From positions 1-27,608 of the forward strand of contig DASUHP010000068.1 of assembly GCA_036273455.1 (NCBI GenBank): 27,608 bases of DNA. The letters run 5' to 3'. Below the pieces are notes generated by a model that was given only the letters and a program-made list of their open reading frames with translations, was not told the DNA's origin and made no database searches. The translations under genes were made by a program, and so were the position numbers. How positions within the stretch are numbered: position 1 is the stretch's first letter; each line of letters opens with the position of its first letter. Shown piece after piece: positions 15,870 through 22,771 of this stretch. This stretch comes from CAIYRG01 sp036273455 (GTDB lineage Bacteria > Pseudomonadota > Alphaproteobacteria > Micropepsales > Micropepsaceae).

Positions 15870-17173
15870 ACGCGACAGTCATATTTCTGGCCGCAGCGCT
15901 CAGCGCCGGCAGCATGCCAGCGCTGAGCCAGGAATCTGCTCCTATGCAGCAACAGATTTCGCTGGAGCAGGCGGCGGCGTTGCTGCTTCAGGCGAACCGG
16001 ATAGACGAAGCCGAGCGCGTGCTGACGCTCGCGTTGCGACAGGATCCGAATGATAATGAGGCAATTTTTCTGCGCGGCTTGGTCGAGGTCGCACGGCAGA
16101 ACTACGACGCCGCGATCGAGGACTTCCGTCACATTCTTGCTGCCGAACCGCAGCGCGAACGCGTGCGCCTCGAACTTGCGCGCGCCTTCTTCCTGCAAGG
16201 CGATTACGAAAATGCCGAGCGCAATTTCCGCTTCGCCCGTGCCGGCGAACTGCCGGACGAAGCGAAGGCCAATGTCGATCAGTATCTGGCCGCAATCATT
16301 CACCTGAAGCGTTGGTCGTACAACCTGTCGCTGGGCCTGGCCGACGATACCAACGTGAATGGCGCAACCAATCTGCGCACGGTCTATTTGTATGGACTGC
16401 CGTTCACGCTTTCCGACAACGCACGGCAGACCAGCGGGGCCGGGGCAGCGATCGACGTATCCGGAGAGTTCTCACCGTTGCTGTCTCCCGATTCCAAATT
16501 CCTGATCGGGGGTCTCGTGCACCGGCTGCAATATGGCCGCGTCCAGTTCGATGACATGACGGTGTCTGTCTATAGCGGACCGCAATTTTTTCTTGGGAAG
16601 TGGCGCTTCGATGTGCTCGCAACGGGCTTCGGCCGCTGGTACGGCGAAGCACCCTATGCCGGGGGCACAGGCGGCCGCGCCTCTGCCGGTTATGCACTGC
16701 TTCCGACGTTGCAGATTGGACTGAATGTCGAAGGGCAGAGCGTCTGGTATCGCCCGGTCTCAGACCAGAATGGACCGGTTTACGCAGCGAGTACGGAGGT
16801 GGCATATACGGTGACACCGTCCAGCATTGTGCGGGTATCGGGCGGCGTGGCGATCCAACAGGCGCAGCTGAACGCTTATGCAAACGACACCTATTGGGCC
16901 GCCCTCGACTACTATCAGGATCTGCCATTTGGCTTTTCGGCCAATCTTGAGCCCGCGTTTTTCTCCGCGAATTATCGTGCGCCGCTGGCGGCATTTGGCG
17001 CGACGCGCGTTGATCATTCCTGGGCAATTCGGCTCGATCTCCTGAACCGGCGTCTCGAATATCGCGGGTTCGCTCCGCGCATTTCTCTCATTCACGCACA
17101 TCTCGACAGCACGATCGCGCTCTATCGCTACGCGCGCGATCAGGTGCAGTTCGGAATAACCCGCCAGTTCTGA
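15866..17173 (+). CDS. Slam outer-membrane translocon (surface lipoprotein assembly modulator, type XI secretion)
   Basis: A 435-residue outer-membrane protein with Slam architecture. It has a signal peptide (cleavage likely after ALS at residue 21), a TPR domain (about 33-142; helices such as EAIFLRGLVEVARQNYDAAI and RLELARAFFLQGDYENAERN), and a C-terminal beta-barrel (about 150-435) ending in GITRQF with a terminal Phe typical of Bam substrates. The segments LGLADDTNVNGATN at the start of the barrel and LEYRGFAPRISLIHAHLDST near the end are characteristic of the SlipAM/DUF560 family. Slam proteins move lipoproteins with TbpB-like barrels to the cell surface. Size agrees with known Slams. 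The start is GTG 15866, overlapping the lipoprotein 2 stop as GTGA. Flanked on both sides by candidate substrates. Confidence 0.9.
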   Translation: MNATVIFLAAALSAGSMPALSQESAPMQQQISLEQAAALLLQANRIDEAERVLTLALRQDPNDNEAIFLRGLVEVARQNYDAAIEDFRHILAAEPQRERVRLELARAFFLQGDYENAERNFRFARAGELPDEAKANVDQYLAAIIHLKRWSYNLSLGLADDTNVNGATNLRTVYLYGLPFTLSDNARQTSGAGAAIDVSGEFSPLLSPDSKFLIGGLVHRLQYGRVQFDDMTVSVYSGPQFFLGKWRFDVLATGFGRWYGEAPYAGGTGGRASAGYALLPTLQIGLNVEGQSVWYRPVSDQNGPVYAASTEVAYTVTPSSIVRVSGGVAIQQAQLNAYANDTYWAALDYYQDLPFGFSANLEPAFFSANYRAPLAAFGATRVDHSWAIRLDLLNRRLEYRGFAPRISLIHAHLDSTIALYRYARDQVQFGITRQF

Positions 17174-17189
17174 TGAAGAGGAGGCTATA

Positions 17190-18206
17190 ATGACGCCGCG
17201 CAGGATCAACGTCGCAATGATGGTATTTTCGGCTGCCGTGCCGCTTTCGGGCTGTGGCGGTGGGGGTGGAGGAAGTATCGCCGCGACCATTGCTCAGGGG
17301 AGCGCAGGAGTCGTGGCTTCCTCAGCCACGCCGGTCGCTCCACCCGCTCCAGTTTGCGATCCCGCTGTGTGCGGGTCTGTGGGCGCGCCAGCGCCGGCGT
17401 CGTTCGGCAGCAACCCGGCCGCGCCGCAACTGGCGCTTCAGGGCGGCCCAACTTTCGCGGGCGCCTACTCTGCGACATTTCCACTGTTGTTCAGCGGCTT
17501 CCAAAGAACAGACACTGGATTGACTGCGATCCCGCCCGGCGAAGGGGCGACAATTACGGTCACCGGCTCTGCGCCGAGTGGCGGCCAGTCTCCTGTTACA
17601 TGGGAGATCCGTGTTCCGTCGGCGAATGTCGACGACAGCGAATGGAGTGTTGTCGGCTTCTATCAGAGCTTCGGACTCGGTGAGATCATCGAGGCGCTGA
17701 GCTATGTAGCCATGGGCAATTGGGAAACCTCGCCGCAATGGTCCTACATCGGTCCATCGCAGTCGATCGGTGCATTCGTGTTCGGTTACGAGACGCCGGT
17801 TACGTCAATGCCGGCGTCAGGGCAGGCGATGTTTACCGGCGAGGCAAATGCAGCAGTTTTTCAGCCCGCACAAATCGTTTATGTTAGTGGAAGAGCAGCT
17901 CTTTCAGTGGATTTTTCCTCAGGAAAGATCTCCGGCGCATTCACCGGCATGGCCGGATCCTCGGTGGGATACAGTGAGCCCTGGAACGATGTTTCCATAA
18001 GTGCCGCCATCGCTTCCGGGACAAACCGGTTTAACGGTGTCACGGCCGTCACCTCGTCGCCCAATGGATTCGCCACCCTGAAGCTGTCCGCGACAGGATC
18101 GATCAACGGGGCCTTTTACGGTCCGGCCGCGCAGCAGCTTGGTGCGATCTGGACGGTGACCGACGGCACTACCAGCGTCATCGGCGGGGTCATTGCCGGC
18201 CACTGA
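17190..18206 (+). CDS. Putative Slam-dependent surface lipoprotein 3
   Basis: A 338-residue lipoprotein starting 16 bases after Slam, with a strong AGGAGG ribosome site (17179-17184). The lipobox is LSGC (Cys22), followed by a run of six Gly. A paired-Cys motif CDPAVC (near 56-61) precedes a segment almost identical to that of lipoprotein 4. C-terminal blocks are GYETPVTSMPASGQA, LSVDFSSGKISGAF, PWNDVSISAAI and NGAFYGPAAQQLGAIW (TbpB-type barrel signature). It has exactly the same length as lipoprotein 4. Identity with that gene is concentrated in blocks, with two variable segments (about residues 130-172 and 213-262), as would suit a constant scaffold with variable ligand loops. Confidence 0.8.
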   Translation: MTPRRINVAMMVFSAAVPLSGCGGGGGGSIAATIAQGSAGVVASSATPVAPPAPVCDPAVCGSVGAPAPASFGSNPAAPQLALQGGPTFAGAYSATFPLLFSGFQRTDTGLTAIPPGEGATITVTGSAPSGGQSPVTWEIRVPSANVDDSEWSVVGFYQSFGLGEIIEALSYVAMGNWETSPQWSYIGPSQSIGAFVFGYETPVTSMPASGQAMFTGEANAAVFQPAQIVYVSGRAALSVDFSSGKISGAFTGMAGSSVGYSEPWNDVSISAAIASGTNRFNGVTAVTSSPNGFATLKLSATGSINGAFYGPAAQQLGAIWTVTDGTTSVIGGVIAGH

Positions 18207-18292
18207 ACGGAATTGCCACCAGTGAGTGCGACAGCGGAGATTGAAACTCAGTTCGGGGCCTCGCCGCATTGAAAACCAACAACTGGATCTTC

Positions 18293-18335
18293 TCACGCTA
18301 CAGCGTGACCCCAATTCAACGTAATCGGATCACGC
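18293..18335. repeat. REP-like palindromic repeat, copy 2
   Basis: TCACGCT (18293-18299) and AGCGTGA (18302-18308) form a tight palindrome. The same AGCGTGA region then pairs imperfectly with AATCGGATCACGC (18323-18335). The last 12 bases are identical to 1928-1939. The element fills the gap between lipoproteins 3 and 4 and could weaken transcription into lipoprotein 4 or mark a past recombination point. Confidence 0.5.
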
Positions 18336-18378
18336 ATTCGCTTTGGCGACCTGTGAAATGAAGGTGAGGACTACCCAA

Positions 18379-19395
18379 ATGCTAAACCCTTCGACATTTC
18401 GTGTGCCTGCTCTTCTAATTCATGGGCTGCCCGTCGCGCTGGTGCTCGCTGGATGCGGTGGCGGGGGTGGAGGAAATCTCGCTACGTCGATTCCCGAGGG
18501 GAACGCAGTCGCGGCGACCAGCTCAGTCGCGCCGGTCGCTCCACCCGCTCCGGTTTGCGATCCCGCTGTGTGTGGGTCTGTGGGCGCGCCAGCGCCGGCG
18601 TCGTTCGGCAGCAACCCCGCCGCGCCGCAACTGGCGCTTCCGGGCGGCCCGACTTTCGCGGGCGCCTACTCTGCGACATTTCCACTGTTGTTCAGCGGCT
18701 TCCAGAGAACAGACACTGGATTGACTGCTATTCCGCCGGGTGAAGGGGCGACAATTACGGTCAGCGGCGCTGCGCCCAACGGCGCTCCTGTTCAATGGCA
18801 GATCAGTGTTCCGTCGGCGAATGTCAACGATAACGGATGGGGTGTTGTCAGCTTATATGACGATGCCCTGGTGGGCGATGGTCCGATCCAGGCGCTGAGC
18901 TATGTCGCGGTGGGCTATTGGAAGACCTCGCCGGAATGGTCCTACATCGGTCCATCGCAGTCGATCGGTGCATTCGTGTTCGGCTACGAGACGCCGGTTA
19001 CGTCAATGCCGGCCTCAGGCCAGGCGACGTTTACCGGCTATGCGAGTGCAGGAGTCTTTCAACCCGGACAAATCAATTACGCCGACGGGAAAGCGGCTCT
19101 TTCGGTGGATTTTTCATCCGGCAAGATTGCCGGCGCATTCACCGGCATGGAGGTAAGCCCCAATGTACCCTGGAATGATGTTTCGGTAAGCGCTTCCATC
19201 GCTTCCGGGACCAACCGCTTCAACGGTGTCACGGCCGTCACTTCCTCGCCCAATGGATTCGCCAGCCTGAAGCCGTCCGCGACGGGCTCGATCAACGGGG
19301 CCTTTTACGGTCCTGCCGCGCAGCAGCTTGGCGCGGTTTGGACTCTCAGCGACGGCATCACCAGCGTAATAGGCGGTGTCACCGCAGGCCACTAA
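18379..19395 (+). CDS. Putative Slam-dependent surface lipoprotein 4
   Basis: A 338-residue close paralog of lipoprotein 3. The lipobox is LAGC (Cys26) followed by six Gly; CDPAVC and the adjoining block are shared with lipoprotein 3, and the C-terminus has GYETPVTSMPASGQA, LSVDFSSGKIAGAF, PWNDVSVSASI and NGAFYGPAAQQLGAVW. A longer frame begins at TTG 18343, but ATG 18379 is preferred because GAGGA (18366-18370) is eight bases upstream and the signal peptide then has normal length. It is separated from lipoprotein 3 by about 170 bases containing a palindromic repeat, so it may have its own promoter. Its stop lies eight bases before the truncated Slam remnant. Confidence 0.8.
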   Translation: MLNPSTFRVPALLIHGLPVALVLAGCGGGGGGNLATSIPEGNAVAATSSVAPVAPPAPVCDPAVCGSVGAPAPASFGSNPAAPQLALPGGPTFAGAYSATFPLLFSGFQRTDTGLTAIPPGEGATITVSGAAPNGAPVQWQISVPSANVNDNGWGVVSLYDDALVGDGPIQALSYVAVGYWKTSPEWSYIGPSQSIGAFVFGYETPVTSMPASGQATFTGYASAGVFQPGQINYADGKAALSVDFSSGKIAGAFTGMEVSPNVPWNDVSVSASIASGTNRFNGVTAVTSSPNGFASLKPSATGSINGAFYGPAAQQLGAVWTLSDGITSVIGGVTAGH

Positions 19396-19403
19396 CGCTC
19401 ATC

Positions 19404-19685
19404 TTCTGGATCGCAGTGGATTACTATCGCGATCTTCCGTTCGGCTTTTCGATCAATGTCGAACCGGCATTTTATCGCAGCGGATATGGTGCCCCGCTTG
19501 CCGCCTTTGCGACAACACGCGTGGACAGCAGCTGGGCTTTCAGGGTGGACCTGCTGAATCGCCGCATCGAGTATCGCGGGTTCGCGCCGCGCCTGTCCCT
19601 GATTTATGTGACAGAACAGAGCACGATTGAGCTTTACCGCTTCAGCCGGTTTCAGGTCCAGGTCGGAATCACCCGCCAATTTTGA
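19404..19685 (+). pseudogene. 3' remnant of a second Slam gene
   Basis: Ninety-three codons plus a stop that align without gaps to the last 93 residues of the Slam protein (its residues 343-435). By hand, 64 of the last 90 positions are identical, including DLPFGFS, APLAAF, DLLNRR, EYRGFAPR and the end GITRQF. There is no start codon with a ribosome site, no signal peptide, no TPR domain and only a small part of the barrel, so no working translocon can be made. The frame is intact and the differences are largely conservative, which suggests the copy diverged as a working gene before its 5' part was lost. It begins eight bases after lipoprotein 4 in a different frame, marking the deletion junction. 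Confidence 0.85.
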
Positions 19686-19801
19686 AAGCAGACCGGCTCA
19701 TCCCATAAATGGGGCCGCGTGCACGCTGCAGAAAAATTCAGGCACGTGTCCGCAGAAGCCGGAAGGGCGAAGATGGAAGCAGTTTTGGGCGGGCGGAAGA
19801 G

Positions 19802-20542
19802 CTATCCGGCCGGAATGCCCGTCGGCAAATTGAACATGCCCTCGTTTAGCGTGTTGAAATAAGCGAGCACATCGCTGGTTTTCACCACGTCGGCGTATTT
19901 TGCGTTCATGTCGCACAAGGTGATGGCGTGGCTCGCCTCACTGCGGTCGAAGCAGCCATCCTCAACCATCGCAACGCGATAATTATAGCTGAACGCATCG
20001 AGCACCGTAGCGCGAACGCAGCCCGACGTTGTCGTGCCGGTTACAATCACGCTGTCGCAATTGAGCTGCGTCAGATAACCCGCCATTGGCGTGCCAAAAA
20101 AGCCGGATGGCTTCAGTTTGTAAATCACGAGGTCCCTCGGCTCCGGCGCGATCTCATCGACAATGTCGTAACCGTGCCGATTGCTCGCGGTCTTCGGGGA
20201 TTCCTTGCTGCGCGAATTCTTGTTCGCCCATCCGCCGGCATCCCAATTGTCGGGGCGCCGCACGCCGGTCGTATAGATCACCGGCAGGCCCTTCTCATGC
20301 GCCGCGTCGATCAGTTTTCTGATCTGCGCAATGGCGACCCAGCTTTCCGCGCCACAGGAATTCCGCCAACGCTTGATCGATTCCAGGATTGGCTCCGGTT
20401 TGTCGCCGCAAAAAGCGTAACTGACATCGATCACCAGCAGTGCCGGCCGCTTGCCAAAACCCGCATGCGCCCCATATCCCGCCGCTTCAAAAATAATCTT
20501 GTCGCGTTCGGTCAGAAACTTGTTCCAGATCGGCTCGGCCAT
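19802..20542 (-). CDS. Isochorismatase-like cysteine hydrolase
   Basis: A 246-residue cytoplasmic hydrolase of the isochorismatase-like superfamily (N-carbamoylsarcosine amidase, maleamate amidohydrolase and nicotinamidase relatives). The triad is visible: Asp39 (ALLVIDVSYAF), a Lys at 142 or 144 (IYKLKPSGFFGT) and nucleophile Cys175 (TGTTTSGCVRATVLDA, including the typical cis-peptide region). The long N-terminal part before the first strand is more like the carbamoylsarcosine amidase group than nicotinamidases. ATG 20542 is preferred over 20548 because the GGAG upstream is then nine rather than three bases away. It runs in the same direction as the molybdoprotein gene. Substrate not determinable. 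Confidence 0.85.
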   Translation of the reverse strand: MAEPIWNKFLTERDKIIFEAAGYGAHAGFGKRPALLVIDVSYAFCGDKPEPILESIKRWRNSCGAESWVAIAQIRKLIDAAHEKGLPVIYTTGVRRPDNWDAGGWANKNSRSKESPKTASNRHGYDIVDEIAPEPRDLVIYKLKPSGFFGTPMAGYLTQLNCDSVIVTGTTTSGCVRATVLDAFSYNYRVAMVEDGCFDRSEASHAITLCDMNAKYADVVKTSDVLAYFNTLNEGMFNLPTGIPAG

Positions 20543-20566
20543 GCACATCCACTCCCATTGGCGAAT

Positions 20567-21241
20567 TCAACTATAACGGTCTTCTTTCCACGGATCGCCT
20601 TCATTGTGATAGCCGCGCACCTCCCAGAATCCGGGTTTGTCTTCGGCGGCGAATTCGATCCGCGTGACCCATTTCGGGCTTTTCCAGAAATACCAATCGG
20701 GAATGATCACCCGCACCGGCCCGCCATGCTCGCGCGGGATCGGCTTTCCCTCCCACGAATGGGCGAGCAGCACATTCGGCTCGTCGAAAACGGCCCGTTT
20801 CACATTGGTCGTATAGCTGTCGCGTGCGGTGAACAGCACAAAGCGCGCCTCGGGTTTTGGCCGCACCAGTTCGACGATGTGACGCGCCGAAACACCACGC
20901 CAGTGATTGTCGTATCGGCTCCATTGCGTCACGCAGTGGATGTCGGAGACGAAATCCTCATGCGGCTGAGCCATGAATTGGTCGAGAGTCCAGAACACCG
21001 GATTGTCCACCAACCCGCCGATCTCGAGCCGGAAGTCCTGCGGGCGAATGATGGGTTGAACCCCGAGATCGAGAACCGGCCAGTTCGTCACTTCCTTCTG
21101 GCCGGGCGGCAGACGGTTGACGCGGCCGAAATCCGGCCGTCCGGTAAGCAACCGCCCCTGCTTCGCCCAGTCTTCCTTCGATCGGATCAGTTTGTCCCTG
21201 ATCTGTCCAATGAGACCGGGCTTGTCGTTTTCGTCCGCCAT
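20567..21241 (-). CDS. Sulfite-oxidase-like molybdopterin-dependent oxidoreductase
   Basis: A 224-residue protein with the sulfite oxidase/YedY-type molybdenum-cofactor domain. Cys103 in DIHCVTQWSRYDNHWRGV is the expected molybdenum ligand; FTARDSYTTNV, AHSWEGKPIPREHGGPVRVIIP and WYFWKSPKWV are family-typical. There is no signal peptide or twin-arginine motif and no heme or dimerisation domain, so it is a short cytoplasmic member, unlike periplasmic MsrP (YedY). No MsrQ-like membrane partner is adjacent. It sits five bases downstream of smpB, so it is probably co-transcribed with dapA-smpB. Its substrate and electron partner are unknown. Confidence 0.88.
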   Translation of the reverse strand: MADENDKPGLIGQIRDKLIRSKEDWAKQGRLLTGRPDFGRVNRLPPGQKEVTNWPVLDLGVQPIIRPQDFRLEIGGLVDNPVFWTLDQFMAQPHEDFVSDIHCVTQWSRYDNHWRGVSARHIVELVRPKPEARFVLFTARDSYTTNVKRAVFDEPNVLLAHSWEGKPIPREHGGPVRVIIPDWYFWKSPKWVTRIEFAAEDKPGFWEVRGYHNEGDPWKEDRYS

Positions 21242-21246
21242 CGGCT

Positions 21247-21720
21247 TCAGCCCTTCGCGCGGATCAGCCGCGCCTTGTCGCGGGCCCAGTCGCGCGCTTT
21301 TTCCGTTTCGCGCTTGTCGTGCAGTTTCTTGCCGCGCGCGAGTCCCAGTTCGACCTTGGCCCGTCCCTTCAAATTGAAATACAGCCGCAAAGGCACCAGC
21401 GTCATGCCTTCGCGCTGCACCGCCGACGAAAGCCGGCGCACTTCCGATTTCCGCACCAGAAGTTTGCGCACGCGCCGCGGCTCGTGATTGAAGCGATTGG
21501 CCATGGTGTATTCAGGGATATAGGAATTCACCAGCAGGATTTCGCCGTCCTTTGCCTGGGCATAGGATTCGCCGATATTGGCTTTGCCGGTGCGCAGACT
21601 CTTCACTTCGCTTCCGGTGAGAACCACGCCCGCTTCGAGGCTCGACTCGATGAAATATTGGTGGCGGGCTTTGCGGTTGTCGGCGACCACGCGTTCGCCG
21701 CTGTCCTTTTTCTTCGCCAC
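21247..21720 (-). CDS. smpB: SsrA-binding protein (trans-translation)
   Basis: A 157-residue RNA-binding protein that brings tmRNA to stalled ribosomes. The family sequence is clear: NRKARHQYFIESSLEAGVVL near 15-34, GSEVKSLRTGKANIGESYA near 38-56, RKLLVRKSEV near 86-95, and a basic tail with HDKRETEKARDWARDKARL, the part that enters the mRNA channel. The start codon is GTG at 21720 and overlaps the dapA stop by one base (TAGTG), indicating translational coupling. The dapA-smpB pair is common in alphaproteobacteria. The tmRNA gene itself is not in this window. Confidence 0.97.
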   Translation of the reverse strand: MAKKKDSGERVVADNRKARHQYFIESSLEAGVVLTGSEVKSLRTGKANIGESYAQAKDGEILLVNSYIPEYTMANRFNHEPRRVRKLLVRKSEVRRLSSAVQREGMTLVPLRLYFNLKGRAKVELGLARGKKLHDKRETEKARDWARDKARLIRAKG

Positions 21721-22613
21721 TATTTAAGTAAACCCGCCGACTGCATCGCTTCGCGCACAATCTGCTTGCCGTGCTCACTCAATGGCATGATGGGCAGGCG
21801 CGACTCCGGACCGCATAACCCGAGAAGCGAAGCCGCATATTTCGTCGGTGCCGGGCTTGCCTCGCAAAACAGCGCATCATGCAGCGGCATCAACCGGTCC
21901 TGGATGGCAAGCGCTGCTGCGAAATCTCCCTTGAGACATGCATTCTGAAATTCGGAACAAAGCTTGGGCGCGACATTGGCCGTCACCGAGATGCAGCCAC
22001 GGCCGCCATGCGCCATAAATCCCAGCGCCGATCCATCATCGCCGGACAGGCGGAGAAATGACTTCGGCAGTGCCCCACGGTCGCGGCTGGCCCGTGCAAC
22101 GCTGCCGGTCGCGTCCTTGACACCGATGATATTCGCAATCTGCGCCAGCCGGGCGATCGTCTCGACCGAAATCTCCACCACGCTGCGGCCTGGGATGTTG
22201 TAGAGGATGATCGGTATGTCCACCGCCTCGGCAATCGACGCAAAATGGCGATACAGCCCCTCCTGGGTCGGCTTGTTGTAGTAAGGTGCCACCGACAACA
22301 CGGCGTCCGCGCCGGCCTGCCTGGCGTGACGGGTGAGTTCAATCGCCTCGCTGGTGGCGTTGGAACCGGCCCCGGCAATCACCGGAACCCGGCCGGACGC
22401 TGCCGCAACGCAGATCTCCACAACCCGCTGATGACCGCGATGATCAAGTGTCGGCGATTCGCCCGTGGTTCCGACCGGAACGAGTCCATGCGTACCCAGG
22501 CCAATCTGCCATTCGACGAATCGCTTCAGTGCCTCTGAGTCGATATCGCCGCCCTTGAATGGTGTGATCAGCGCGGTGATGGAACCCTGGATGCGGTCTC
22601 GGAGGGAAGTCAT
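21720..22613 (-). CDS. dapA: 4-hydroxy-tetrahydrodipicolinate synthase
   Basis: A 297-residue TIM-barrel class I aldolase that joins pyruvate and aspartate semialdehyde, the first step of the lysine/diaminopimelate branch and thus of peptidoglycan supply. Schiff-base Lys166 lies in NIIGVKDATG; Tyr138 (ILYNIPGRS), Thr49/Thr50 (VPVGTTGES) and the YYNKPTQEG motif complete the active site. A longer frame runs to 22751, but ATG 22613 has AAAGG five bases upstream and gives the normal length. It diverges from the lytic transglycosylase gene across a 158-base gap, a cell-wall-themed arrangement. Confidence 0.97.
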   Translation of the reverse strand: MTSLRDRIQGSITALITPFKGGDIDSEALKRFVEWQIGLGTHGLVPVGTTGESPTLDHRGHQRVVEICVAAASGRVPVIAGAGSNATSEAIELTRHARQAGADAVLSVAPYYNKPTQEGLYRHFASIAEAVDIPIILYNIPGRSVVEISVETIARLAQIANIIGVKDATGSVARASRDRGALPKSFLRLSGDDGSALGFMAHGGRGCISVTANVAPKLCSEFQNACLKGDFAAALAIQDRLMPLHDALFCEASPAPTKYAASLLGLCGPESRLPIMPLSEHGKQIVREAMQSAGLLK

Positions 22614-22771
22614 ATTCGCCTTTGATCTGCGTGTGGCCGGGAAACTTAGTCTTTCACAAAGCAACGCGCAAAGATTTGGCCTGTGCAGCGTCAAAATATC
22701 GGGAACGAGGTTTTTATCCCGGCGTAGCGTGATAGACTGGCGGTCTCGCATCCACAGACGTCCCGCGCACG

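Noticed and set aside
19338..19685. 115-codon frame as an intact small gene
   Set aside because: Its first 22 codons overlap lipoprotein 4 out of frame, and the rest is only the end of a Slam barrel; a truncated copy is the better reading.
19928..21487. 519-codon plus-strand open frame
   Set aside because: It runs antisense across the isochorismatase-like, molybdoprotein and smpB genes; the Arg/Pro/His-rich translation has no domain and is typical of GC-rich shadow frames.
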